Part shown: positions 10,503 to 20,279 of the stretch, piece after piece
How positions within the stretch are numbered: the first letter of the stretch is position 1
Layout of the letters: every line of letters begins with the position of its first letter
NCBI GenBank assembly: GCA_018136815.1
Contig: CM030932.1
Coordinates: 8,556,001-8,620,000 of the forward strand
Reading direction: 5' to 3'
Length of the DNA stretch: 64,000 bases
DNA from: Isochrysis galbana
Taxonomy: Eukaryota; Haptophyta; Isochrysidales; Isochrysidaceae
Position numbers and translations under genes: made by a program
Notes under the pieces: model-generated
Seen by the model: only the letters and a program-made list of their open reading frames with translations
Told to the model about the DNA's origin: nothing
The model's database searches: none

Positions 10503-11465
10503 ATGGCAGCCAAGCCACCACTGCTGCCACTGCCGAAGCACACCCGCGACAAGTGGCTCGAGCTGCTGGGCGGAGTGATGATGAAGGGGCAGGTGTCTGA
10601 GATTGCCGAGCTGCTGGCGGAGGCTGATGCAGAGGGTGTGGACCTCGATTCTCTGGAGGCAGAACTGGCAAAGAGGGTGGATGATGAGGAGTGGGCCAAA
10701 GAGGTGGCAGAGGCAGCGATGGCAGAATCACAGCGACAAGCAGTGGTCACGGCTGGAGAGGAGGGGGTATGGCGGCGAACCACAGCAGCAGCCAGACAAG
10801 CAGCAGATCGGGTGAAGAGCAGACCGGCTGGAGATGACCATCAGGAGATCAAACAACAAACTGCTAGTGTAAGGGGCCCATTGCATCAGGCCATCGAGTT
10901 GGAGAGTTCCACCTTGGCCAAGCATGCAGACCATGAGTGCTCATGGTCACCCACCAAGGAACCTGAAGTTTTTGCTTGCGATGACGACCTATTCGCCACA
11001 CTTGCATCGGAGGCCCGAGCGCCGGTGAAGAGCGTACAGGCGTTGTACCGAGAAACGGCCATTCGAGATGTGCCAGATATGATTCTCCGAATGGCGAATG
11101 CAGACAGTGTGAGAGGAGCAGCTACGCTTGCGCTCTCCGACGGCTCCTATGACGAGAGCGGTGCGAACGAGTTGCATGACGATGATTTCGAGGCAGAGGA
11201 CGAGCATCAAGCCTCGAGCTTGGACAGCTCCCTTCGCTTGCCACTTGAAAAAGCGTTGGTCTATGCTGATTTGAGCATGAAGGGCGTCATGCCAACAACC
11301 CCGGTGTTGAGCATGCCTAGCACGGGGCGTAGCGGGTCCAGCTCAGTGTACTTTCGGGTGACGTCGGAAGCGGGGGAAGCAGGGGTAACTGGACTTGTCA
11401 TTGACCATTCGGGCAGCGATAATGCGGACATACACGTAGGCGTGTGCTCCTCTGCCATGAGCTAG
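10503..11465 (+). CDS. Acidic helical protein of unknown function (320 residues)
   Basis: A single open frame begins M-A-A-K-P-P-L-L-P-L-P. An in-frame ATG at 10353 would add 50 arginine- and proline-rich residues and is less likely. Residues 10-80 are predicted helical and acidic (…E-L-L-A-E-A-D-A-E-G…D-S-L-E-A-E-L-A-K-R). The rest is low in complexity, with D/E-rich and S-rich stretches. No domain is recognised. Codon composition and uninterrupted length of about 1 kb support a real gene, and the spacing to PAN2 (about 580 bases on the same strand) allows a separate promoter. It could also be the last exon of a longer gene. Confidence 0.5.
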   Translation: MAAKPPLLPLPKHTRDKWLELLGGVMMKGQVSEIAELLAEADAEGVDLDSLEAELAKRVDDEEWAKEVAEAAMAESQRQAVVTAGEEGVWRRTTAAARQAADRVKSRPAGDDHQEIKQQTASVRGPLHQAIELESSTLAKHADHECSWSPTKEPEVFACDDDLFATLASEARAPVKSVQALYRETAIRDVPDMILRMANADSVRGAATLALSDGSYDESGANELHDDDFEAEDEHQASSLDSSLRLPLEKALVYADLSMKGVMPTTPVLSMPSTGRSGSSSVYFRVTSEAGEAGVTGLVIDHSGSDNADIHVGVCSSAMS

Positions 11466-12605
11466 TCTGAGAGCTGTGTCGCAAATGCCGGTGACGGCCA
11501 GCGACACCCGAGGCACATACAGCTAGCCTCTTTTCTATGATGCTTCTCAGTGCAAGCAATAGGACATTGGCGCGCCTTTGTATCTGCCGCTGCGATGGCA
11601 CAGAATCCTGGAGTTGGTGTCGGCCTGAATACTACCACTACAGACAAACTTCTCAAAGAGTCCGCCAACCAGCAAGGACAAGGTGGTCAACTTCGACCCC
11701 GGCTCGCTACTGCAGCAATGAGCCTGCTCTCTTAACCACCGACTGGGACACGAAAGGCGACGTCACTGACGCAACAGTTGCGAAATGCCACTCACACCGC
11801 CGATGAGCAAGGAGCCGTGCACTCAAGCTCAGAGTGCGAGTATGTGTCGCTCTTGTCGTACACATTCTGAACAACTTATTTTACCCAATATTTTATCTTG
11901 GCTGGCGACGTTGAATGCCAAATGGCACGTCAACGACTAGTACTTGCAGAAGAGGAGCCTCGAGTGGCAGAGCTGCTGATAGCAAACGTTGTGGCACTTA
12001 TAGAGGCTGAGGCCGCCGCCCTAACGGAGACAAGCAGTTGCGTACCTCGCCGCGGAGATCTCGACGATATGCCATAGCGCAACACTAGCTGTGGCAGAAG
12101 CCGAGAGGTTGAGAGCATCTGCCTTGTTGGAACAGCAAGACTTGGCACAGTCTGAAGTGCTAGAACAGGCACCTTGCACCCCTGAGTGCAAAGATCGAGG
12201 CAGCTCGCGATGGAGAGCCCAAGAAGTAGATTGAGTTGGACTCGGTGGCCAGGGCAACACACTAGGCTGAGAAATAGGCGGCTAGCCGTGATCTACGCAC
12301 GCAGGCGTGGGCCTACGCCCCTGGTACGTTGAACAGTGCACTAATAGGTTGTACTCAGTTAGATTACCAGATAATGCCCATCTACCCGCCTTGCCTCGGA
12401 GACTCGTCTGGAGCAATTCCGGACGTCCCGGCGTGTACCGCCGCCGGGTGTTGGCATCGAGACTGTGCGCGAGAAGATAGTCCATCTCGATTACCTTGCT
12501 GATGTGTCGATGGGATTGCCATTGAGTCCTCGAGGGAGAAATTTGCGGCTTGACCGAGGAGAACAGAGCCTAACAAAAAATATTCTTGAAGGTTGAAGGT
12601 GTCCG
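11466..12605. other. No confident gene
   Basis: Moderate GC, many short frames, none with codon structure or recognisable motifs. Bases 12574-12620 match the start of the repeat at 10.08 kb. Confidence 0.5.
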
Positions 12606-12902
12606 CTACGCTTCTAGTGACTCAGTGAGGTTGCAACCTGGCTTGTTGGGCAGCGTGGGCGCGAGCTCGTACTTGCTCTTCCAATAGTTGTGGTTGCCCC
12701 CCCCGTAGAGACGCCACTGCTTGACGTTGAGCACGTCCCAGTTCTTGAGAAGGTGGACGATCTCAGCACATTTTGCGGCATCCATGGGGCGGCTCTTGAA
12801 ATCAGCCACCAGCTGATAAAAGAGTCTCTTTGCCTCCTCCCACTGCTGCGGTGTCACACCTGCAGCAGTGGAAGGGGCATTGAGAAGAGGTGAGGGCGTC
12901 AT
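12606..12902 (-). CDS. Small unknown protein (98 residues)
   Basis: An ATG-started frame has balanced, globular composition: helical N-terminal half (Q-Q-W-E-E-A-K-R-L-F-Y-Q-L-V) and a tryptophan- and tyrosine-rich C-terminal half (K-N-W-D-V-L-N-V-K-Q-W-R, H-N-Y-W-K-S-K-Y). It does not match any family I can name. Its last codons run into the dispersed repeat at 12574-12620, so the C-terminus may be altered. It could be a short gene, an exon, or a transposon-protein fragment. Confidence 0.35.
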   Translation of the reverse strand: MTPSPLLNAPSTAAGVTPQQWEEAKRLFYQLVADFKSRPMDAAKCAEIVHLLKNWDVLNVKQWRLYGGGNHNYWKSKYELAPTLPNKPGCNLTESLEA

Positions 12903-13209
12903 CTGTCACATGCGGTGCGGGAGCGAGAGAGAGTGCGATATGAAGAAGAAGAAAGGATTTCCTGGGTGAGTTGCTGCCAGCGTTTTCTTCCATAAACACC
13001 CTTACCTCCATACTCTCACCGACGAGAGTCTCCTTGTAGTGTCGAAAAGTCGCAAGGCACCGCCATAAGAACGACCATAAGATTCATCGTAACAGCACCG
13101 TAAGATTAAGGTATGAAGAGAGACAGAGTACGAGGTGACTGCCAGCGAAATGGGACAGGCACCCTGACAGCTTACGGGGGGGAATTGCGCCTGGGGGCTC
13201 GAGGACAGC

Positions 13210-13895
13210 CCCCCGATAGCTATCGGCGCCCGTCGTTTTCCCCCAATAGCTATTGGCGCCCGTCGTTTTCCCCCCAATAGCTATCGGGGGCCGCCTTTCG
13301 CCCCCGATAGCTATTGGGGGCCGACCTTAAAACGCGATAGCTCCCCGGGGGACGTAAAATCTCCCGATAGCTCTCGGGGGATTTTCTCGGTCCCCCGATA
13401 GCCCGGATGGGACAACAGGTACAAGGTCAACAGGTTTCGGGGGCCTCTTCCTATTAAGAGGACCTATTGACAGGTCGCAATAGGTCCGTAACAGGTCAAA
13501 ATAAAACTCATTTTACTAATATTATAGATGTATGAGTATGTGATGTATATTATGAATATGATTGGCTTCTGACTTCTGAGCTAAGTTACTAGGGAGAGGA
13601 AGGGATCCGAGATGATTTGGGCGTGGCTACGATAGCGGTACCTATAGTATAGGCCTATAGCCACGCGCGAGGCGAGAATATTGAAAGGTTTTTTTTTACC
13701 TATTACCTATTAACAGGTAACAGGTCTGGTAGGCCTCTTGACCTCTTAATAGAACCTATTAGAAGCCTATTGTCCCATCTGGGCCCGATAGCTCTCGGTG
13801 GGGCTGTTGGCGATCGGGAGAAAATTTCCCCCCGATAGCTCCTGGGGGCCCCCGAGAGCTCCTGGGGGGCGTTGGCTCCTGGGGGGTAACATATA
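13210..13895. repeat. Array of GATAGCTATC-type palindromes, interrupted by a small element
   Basis: At 13210-13400 and 13781-13895 the DNA consists of spaced near-palindromes with the core GATAGC(T/C)(A/C)TC inside C and G runs: CCGATAGCTATCGG, CCAATAGCTATTGG, mixed forms, and degraded ones (CGATAGCTCTCGG, CGATAGCTCCTGG). About a dozen units are visible. Spacers repeat GCGCCCGTCGTTTTCC twice. Some symmetric pairs (G-A on the left with C-T on the right) look compensatory. Confidence 0.75.
13405..13780. mobile_element. 376-bp non-coding inverted-repeat element inside the palindrome array
   Basis: The ends GGATGGGACAACAGG and (reverse) AGATGGGACAATAGG form 15-bp imperfect terminal inverted repeats. 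Subterminal blocks built of (A)CCTATT and ACAGGT are also inverted. Palindrome units lie on both sides, so the element probably inserted into the array. Confidence 0.55.
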
Positions 13896-13924
13896 TATTT
13901 CTTTTTTCATGCCAAAACGCAGAG

Positions 13925-14035
13925 ATGGGGTTGACCGACAGGTCCCCTGGAGGGGAATTGGTGCCTGAGAGGGGGGGCGCGAGGCACCCCCCCATGCTGA
14001 ACTAAGTATAAACTTAGTTGAAAGTTGTGTCCAAT
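13925..14035. repeat. Dispersed repeat with AACTAAGTATAAACTTAGTT palindrome
   Basis: This short GC-rich block ends in a 20-bp perfect palindrome. Related blocks with the TATA(A)ACTTAGTT edge occur at about 22800-22885, 34370-34450 and 58785-58870, each next to a GGGAGGCG…CGCCTCATGCCCTC-like hairpin. A MITE family is likely. Confidence 0.5.
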
Positions 14036-14277
14036 CAATGAGCTAGCGGAGTTGGCTAGGTCATGACAACAACAAGATTTTTAGCGTTTGACAACAATAA
14101 GATTTTGAGCGTTTTACTTGTGGCCCCCAGCTTCAACACCTAGTACATAGTCTTATCTGGTGGAGCTGGCCCTAACCCCCTCCCCCTTCTTTGTCACGGT
14201 GTGAAAACGAATATCAACAAACATACTCTTCTTCTTAAAGTATTGCTTAAGCCTGTGTATTGAGCGCACACGTTTCC

Positions 14278-17193
14278 TCAAGCCGAGGACACGAGAAGGC
14301 CCTCTCCCGCCTTCACGGACTGGGCAGTCGTCAACACCGCCCGCAAACCGGCACCTAGTACGCCCCGGAGCTTCAAGGAACAGTTGGCAGCCCCCGCGTC
14401 GTCGTCGACACCCACAATTTGTTGCACTGCGGAGAGTTGAGGGAAGAGCACGCGTACTGACCATCGTGAGAGATTATGTGGCGACAAATCCTGATCGACA
14501 CCGTTCACCTCACCACCACCGCCAGTCGGCCCCTTCTTCACTTGCTTGGTTTCTTGCGGATCCACCTCGTCTCTCACGCCCTCCCATTCAACAGAATCAG
14601 CGTCCACTTGCCAAGAGTACGTGTGCACAGCCAGCAAAAGCTGCATCCAACCTTGCGCGGAAAGGGCGTCGCGCACGGAAGAGCCGAAGGCAAGGTGGCC
14701 CATTTCCGTAGTTGGTCCGGCCTTTTGCTCGGCGCCGGCCGAATAGTATTGCTGCCATTGACCATTTGTGGGCTCCTCCAAGGCGGCCTGAAGTCGATGC
14801 GTATCACATTGTCCTGATTGCCCTTGTGCTAGATGTCTCTGCATTGCCCAGGCTTCTACAGCTACTCGAAAGTGGTCACCAGCCTCCAAGACCAGCTGTC
14901 GCAATCTTTCTGTTTCCTCTGCATGCCCGACCCCAAGAGCTGGGGTTTTCCCATCCTCATCAGATCCCTTGGGCGGAGACTTTTGGGTGCAGGCGGCCGC
15001 GCTGAGCAATGATGATGGCTCAACGCTGGGAATAACAGCAGCGCCGCGCCGAGAGAACGTCCATGGCACTCCAATCCAGCTTGTGAGTGTCGGATCGCCA
15101 ACGACTGTCTGTGCGCGAAGACGTAATGCCTCCTCGATCGACCGCAGCAGTCTTCGCTGTGCCTTCGCAGTCACGGCTCTGTTCGAACGCGAGGCGGGAA
15201 AGGGCGCCCCTGCCACTGCAACAGCAGTGTCGCCGAGACGAACGCCTGCAGTGGAGGCGGCGAAACTGACGGCATCAACGCGACCAAAAGGGTCGAGAGA
15301 GAGACCCCAGGCCGAGCCGACGCCCGTCACACGAGCCGGAAGACTCTGGGCCAAGAGCAGATTAGCGGAGAGGGCAGGAGAAAACCTGGCTATATCATTG
15401 TCGAAGGGTTCGTCGGTCATAGACCAGTCTTCTTCCCACTGATAGAGCTCAACTTCGTATTCATCCACCCCATCTGTGTCATCTTCACTCTGCTCCGTCT
15501 TGGCATCATCGTTCACTTCGCCCTCCTCTCCGCAATCTTCTTCCTCTCTCACCTCTCCGTCGTTCTCATCATTGGCCTCCCTGTCGTCTTCCTCTTCGCC
15601 TCCCTCTTCCGATTTCTCTTCCCCTCGCTCTTCCCCCTCCCCCTCGTCCTCATTCTTGACTTCCCCGATGACTACGGACGCCCAGTCAGTCTCAGATTCG
15701 CACACGCGCGACCTTAGCTCCACGATAGTCGCCGCAGCCTCGCAATTGTCACCACCAGCTGCTGCCGCCGCCACAAGGCGCATCGCCATGTGCAACGTCT
15801 CCCAATGCCCAGAACGCAGAGCTAACAAGCATGCTCGCCTCATTCGCGCCAACCGTTTGTAGTCTGCTCCAAGAGAGAGGTGTGAAGGAATGCCCCCCCA
15901 CCAGTGCAACATCGAGGCAGCGTCGCCACCGCAAACGGCCTCACATTCTTGAGAACAAAATGTAAGCCGACCGATTGCCCCATTGGCGTCGGCTGGTGGG
16001 CCTAGATCCTTGCCCGCACCACCGCTCTTCATGTCAATTGCTCGATCCTGTTCATCCACCCAGGTGCGGGGCTGGGCTTTTCGTCGGATGTTGTTGTTGT
16101 GAACCTGTGCCGTATCCTTTTCGCTCGTTGTGTCCGATACATGCCCCCCTACGGCCGGAAGAGGCTGGGCGCATCTCGCGCACACTCGGCACGGTGGCTC
16201 TCCATCGACCGTCTCTAATGGCATGACTGCAATCAATGGAACCTCAACCATCACTTCCTCCCCTTCGCACATGTCCCGGCCGGCCACCGGACCGGCTCGG
16301 TTGGTCATCCGCGACCCACTCGAGACACCGGAGACCTTATCCTTGGGAGCATCAATGTAGAAATCCCGGGCAACAGACATGCAGATGTCATCCTGAGGTG
16401 GGATCGACGTCGCATGAAACCACAGTCGGGTGTTGATAAGCAGGACATCCCCGACACCACATTCGAGTATCAGGGTAGCTATGCTCTCCATTCGTCCTTC
16501 AAAATGCCAATCGTCGAGCGCCGAGCCGGCAACCTTGCGTTTCCTCCCCTGCCGCTCTGCGGATTTCCCACGTACATGTACTGGATCATCGGAATCCCGC
16601 CAGTCAGGCGGCAACGCCCCATCCGGCCAGGCAGCCAAGTTGGGCCGGACTTGCCAAATCTTACATCCCGAGGTCTGAATGTGCCAAGTACCAGAGTGGC
16701 TCACCTCGTCCACATGCTCACCTCGCCCAGGGAGCGGCGGCTGTGGGCTTGAATCTTGAGTCTTGACGCGCTGGTGCCGCCCGGCGAAGATCCATACAGC
16801 CTCGCTGTTCTCCACCCGCTCGGACCGGAGCGCTGCAGTAGGCAGGCCAATCTGGCTGAGGACAGCTTGCTGATGCTCGCCTCCCGCCTCAAGGATGGTG
16901 CTGCAGTACCAGCTTCCTCCGGGCCAAAGCGGGGCGGGACCCAACACGTCGGCCGCCTTGCGCGGGCCGGGCGTGCACATGCCATTCTCAACGGCCCACT
17001 CGCGGCAAACCCACTCAGGCGTCTGCCTCCACTCGGCGGCAAGCTGTTCGAGCCGCCAGAGCGGCGCTCGAGCGGCAGCACGGAGGAGGAGGAGCTGGTT
17101 ATGCTGGAAGAGCGTGAGCAGCTCGTCCGCGCCCAGGGCCTCGTGTTCTTCCCTCGAGAGCACGAGCGGCCGCCGACGCGCCGAAGACGCCAT
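14278..17193 (-). CDS. JmjC-like / PDZ-like / SMYD-type SET fusion protein (971 residues)
   Basis: A single uninterrupted frame from ATG 17193; a longer GTG reading is ignored. Residues 155-265 look like a JmjC/cupin Fe(II)-2OG oxygenase: H160-V-D162, then S-G-T-W-H-I-Q…K-I-W-Q-V, then H260 in W-F-H-A-T, i.e. a complete H-x-D…H triad. Residues 305-345 resemble the start of a SMYD-like SET domain (G-E-E-V-M-V-E-V-P) with C335, C338, C341 and F-C-S-Q-E-C at 412-417 as zinc-ligand candidates. Residues 515-580 are very acidic. Residues 624-665 look PDZ-like (G-L-S-L-D…G-V-R-L-G-D). The end (N-C-S…S-V-K-A-G-E-G-L-L-V-S) matches a SET tail but lacks the usual N-H-S and final tyrosine, so methyltransferase activity is doubtful. 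Function is inferred only: protein hydroxylation/demethylation combined with methyl-lysine-type recognition. Confidence 0.65.
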   Translation of the reverse strand: MASSARRRPLVLSREEHEALGADELLTLFQHNQLLLLRAAARAPLWRLEQLAAEWRQTPEWVCREWAVENGMCTPGPRKAADVLGPAPLWPGGSWYCSTILEAGGEHQQAVLSQIGLPTAALRSERVENSEAVWIFAGRHQRVKTQDSSPQPPLPGRGEHVDEVSHSGTWHIQTSGCKIWQVRPNLAAWPDGALPPDWRDSDDPVHVRGKSAERQGRKRKVAGSALDDWHFEGRMESIATLILECGVGDVLLINTRLWFHATSIPPQDDICMSVARDFYIDAPKDKVSGVSSGSRMTNRAGPVAGRDMCEGEEVMVEVPLIAVMPLETVDGEPPCRVCARCAQPLPAVGGHVSDTTSEKDTAQVHNNNIRRKAQPRTWVDEQDRAIDMKSGGAGKDLGPPADANGAIGRLTFCSQECEAVCGGDAASMLHWWGGIPSHLSLGADYKRLARMRRACLLALRSGHWETLHMAMRLVAAAAAGGDNCEAAATIVELRSRVCESETDWASVVIGEVKNEDEGEGEERGEEKSEEGGEEEDDREANDENDGEVREEEDCGEEGEVNDDAKTEQSEDDTDGVDEYEVELYQWEEDWSMTDEPFDNDIARFSPALSANLLLAQSLPARVTGVGSAWGLSLDPFGRVDAVSFAASTAGVRLGDTAVAVAGAPFPASRSNRAVTAKAQRRLLRSIEEALRLRAQTVVGDPTLTSWIGVPWTFSRRGAAVIPSVEPSSLLSAAACTQKSPPKGSDEDGKTPALGVGHAEETERLRQLVLEAGDHFRVAVEAWAMQRHLAQGQSGQCDTHRLQAALEEPTNGQWQQYYSAGAEQKAGPTTEMGHLAFGSSVRDALSAQGWMQLLLAVHTYSWQVDADSVEWEGVRDEVDPQETKQVKKGPTGGGGEVNGVDQDLSPHNLSRWSVRVLFPQLSAVQQIVGVDDDAGAANCSLKLRGVLGAGLRAVLTTAQSVKAGEGLLVSSA

Positions 17194-17588
17194 CAGGACC
17201 GGGAGGGGAGGGGGTGGGGGAGGCACCCGTGACGACGAGGAGGTTCCCTCTTCCTTCAGGGTTGTCTGTCTGTCACTGCTGAGCTACGAGAAAAGTACAA
17301 TCTATATACTGTACTCTGCTAATCATAAAACATCTGAGTGTTACTGCCACTAGCCATCACGACAGCCCTCAGAGGTCTCCCTCCCTCAGGTCTCTCTCTC
17401 TTTTCGTGAAGCGCTAAAATATCTCTGGAATACTGAGTACAAGGCATCTCAACATCTCAACCCACCCGAACACAAGACTCTCTCCTTTCCTCAGTAGTTT
17501 TTCTGATATACTTAGAAAGGGGAATTTCGGAGTTTCCATCTGGCCTCTCCCGTCGGGTCTTCTCACTCGACTTGGCATTGGCAGCACG
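17194..17588. promoter_or_regulatory. Divergent intergenic region between JmjC-SET and GT25 genes
   Basis: The two ATGs face away from each other across 395 bases, so promoters for both genes must lie here or overlap. No TATA box or repeat of note was found; the middle (17280-17540) is relatively AT-rich. Confidence 0.5.
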
Positions 17589-18578
17589 ATGGCTGGCGCG
17601 CCGGCACCCTCTAGCCCGGGGGCATCGTCGAGGCGGTGGCACGCGGCAGGGAGCGCTCTGCTCGCCGCCTTTGACCACGTGTACGTTCTCACGCTTCGCG
17701 GCGCCGAGCTGCGGCGGCAGCACATGGCGGCACTGCTCGAGGGCCAGCTGGGCATGCCGGCTGAGAGAGTGAGCTACTTGATGGGCGCCTCGAGCAGGGA
17801 GTGGGGTCAGTGGCACGGCATTGCGTTTCTTGAGCAAGCCAGGGAAAAAATGCCGCATACCGACCAATGGTGGATGCAGACGCAGATCTGCAACCCGACG
17901 ATGCATCTGGGCGGGCGGTTTGCCCCGCCGTGCTTGCGCGAGCGCTTCGCTGGCTGTCTCTCAAACCAGAGCATACCACACGACTCGGTCTCCTTGCCAC
18001 GCATGTGCGGAGAGCTGTGCTACACAATCTCAATTTCTGCTGCGATGCACGTGTTCCTGCAGAGCCCACACGAGCGCGCCCTCATTCTTGAGGATGACCT
18101 TTGTGCAACGAACGCACTGTTCTGCAGTTGGGACGAGCTACGATGGTTGCGCAAGCACCGCTCTGAGTGGGACCTGATCAAGATGGGAGACTGCTTCCGG
18201 GGTGTGAAGGGGATCATCCCTCGGGATCATCTGCCTGACGCATACGAGCGCGCAGTCACCGGATCTTGCGAGAAGGATGGGCCTGGACATCCCAACACGA
18301 CCTGCACGAATGCCATCCTGCCGAGCCTCCCCCGTGTTGGCAACTGTGCCCATGCGCTGGGGGTGAATCGGCGGATGGCGCAACACATCATCGAGCAGGC
18401 ATTCCCTGCAGCGGACGTCTTCGACAACTTGCTCACACAGCACCTGCGCAATCAAAACGGCACGGGGATGAGAATCCACCATTTCAACCTGAGCATTTTC
18501 GCACAGGTTTGCAGACATGTGACCCCCAAAGCCCATGTTCGCGCAATAGCGGTCCTGCCTCTCACACCTCCAGAGTGA
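17589..18578 (+). CDS. Glycosyltransferase family 25-like protein (329 residues)
   Basis: GT25 enzymes transfer sugars (LPS galactose in bacteria, collagen hydroxylysine galactose in animals). The start of the domain reads H-V-Y-V-L-T-L-R…R-R-Q-H-M at residues 30-46, and the metal/nucleotide-sugar motif L-I-L-E-D-D is at 165-170. The cysteine-rich middle (eight or more Cys) suggests a secretory-pathway enzyme, although no clear signal peptide is seen at this start; an upstream exon could supply one. A single exon of typical length. Acceptor and donor sugars cannot be read from the sequence. Confidence 0.7.
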   Translation: MAGAPAPSSPGASSRRWHAAGSALLAAFDHVYVLTLRGAELRRQHMAALLEGQLGMPAERVSYLMGASSREWGQWHGIAFLEQAREKMPHTDQWWMQTQICNPTMHLGGRFAPPCLRERFAGCLSNQSIPHDSVSLPRMCGELCYTISISAAMHVFLQSPHERALILEDDLCATNALFCSWDELRWLRKHRSEWDLIKMGDCFRGVKGIIPRDHLPDAYERAVTGSCEKDGPGHPNTTCTNAILPSLPRVGNCAHALGVNRRMAQHIIEQAFPAADVFDNLLTQHLRNQNGTGMRIHHFNLSIFAQVCRHVTPKAHVRAIAVLPLTPPE

Positions 18579-20279
18579 TATCCTGCACGTGTCGACGTTC
18601 CGCTCCTTCCCTTGGTTCGGATTATCAGGTCCACAAGTCAGGCATTAAGACAAAGGATTTGCCTAAGGAGATGCGATCGGCCAATCATGGCAAAAGCCTA
18701 AAAGTCAACATGCTCAATCAATGACAGAGGCGTGAAGATGGAAGATGTGCGCGAGGGGCTGGTGAAAAGCTCGTCATGGAGTGCCACCTGCGAAATGTGG
18801 CGCTCTTCACATGCACTTCCTACGTGAGTGCTACTGGAGGCTACGTAGTATTACTAGCTTCTTTGTGTTTGCGCCTGTTTGTGCTAGGCTAGTGTTTGCA
18901 GCTAGTAGCTATAGCTATCAACCGCCGGACAATGTACAATGTGCGAAACGCGAAACGTAGAAATTTAGCTGTTGTGCGGCTATGGAAGTTCGTGATGGGA
19001 CGCAGTGACCACTTTGCGTGCAGGCGCCCGTCCAAAAGCGCAGTGCCAATGCGTTCGAGGCCATGAGCCATGAGCCATGAGGCCTCATGCATCATGATGA
19101 CATCTGGCCGACGCTTCCGACCCTAAACAGTTGGCAGCTAGCAGGCCAGCAGTACGAGCAACCCGCGAGATGGCACGAGGAAATGGACATCGCGCGCACG
19201 CATAGCAACACCCAGCACATATCACATATGAAGTGAGAGGCCCTGGATGCTCCCGTCAGCCGGCCCTTGTCACCGCTGACTGAAAGCCTGCTGCATTGAC
19301 GCCCTGGCCCTGAGTGACGGTGCTGAAAGCTTGTTCATTTTGCTCGATTGTTTGGTTTGCCGACCGATGCCTCGTTCTCCTTTCGCGCCAGCACTACGCA
19401 CACTACTAGTCGAGCAATAACCGGGGACAAGCATCAGTAGACAGGCCGCGCGGCTGGTCCCGCTTCCGCAAGCCCTACTTTGGTTGGCCCTTTCGCTTGC
19501 CCTTTCCACCCAGACTCTAGTGTTCAACAGAAAATCCCAGATCATAACATATACAACACAGCTCATGGTGACATGTAAGAAATAGAGGAGGCAATCACAC
19601 AAAATCGGAAGATCGTAGATGGGTCTGGAAGTAAGTGGTGGTAGCTGTCCGTGGTCGCTTGTGCTGTGCGCAGTATTACCAGAGCCCAGCACCGAACGTT
19701 TGGTGCCACACGCATGCCAAGAGAGCTGAGCCTGAGAGCTGCCCTCGCTCATGTTCCACCAGGGTTTGTTGGTTTTACAGGGTGGCGCTCCTGTGGTCTC
19801 AACGCCACCCGCGTGGGGACCATCATCCCGCCGGATGTGAAAAAGAGATTCAAATCGTCGAGTCGGCACACAGAGGCGTTGGGCGGCCTGCGGAGCCCTG
19901 TTCGCTCTTCGAGTGTCGCGATAATGAACTCTGGGGCCTGCAGCATATGGGGAGACCTACTGAGTGTTGGGATAGATGTGTGGCACAGAGGTATGGGGCG
20001 ATCTGGCAGCGGTGCGAATGCGGATGCTCACTGGAGCGTCGTTTCGCAGCTCCGTGTTGTCCTCGAGTACCGTGTTGGAGCACCAGATCATGAAGCCCAT
20101 TTTCTCGTCCGCCATCGGAGCCCGCGGCAGCCGGAGCGGAGCGCCACTCCTCCCACCCGCCTTCCGGCGACTCTTACTCTCTACTCCCAGAACAAATCTG
20201 TCCTCCGAGATGCCACAAAAATATACGGCGGGGTCACCCGAGCATGAATTATGTGAGAAAAATGTATCAAAAAAACTTC
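18579..20279. other. About 1.7 kb without a supportable gene
   Basis: Several overlapping frames exist (for example 19651-20247 plus) but none shows motifs or conserved composition. No repeat from elsewhere in the window was recognised here. Confidence 0.45.

Noticed and set aside
13210..13895. Rho-independent-type terminators at the GC palindromes
   Set aside because: No T-tracts follow the stems, the context is eukaryotic, and the units form an array.
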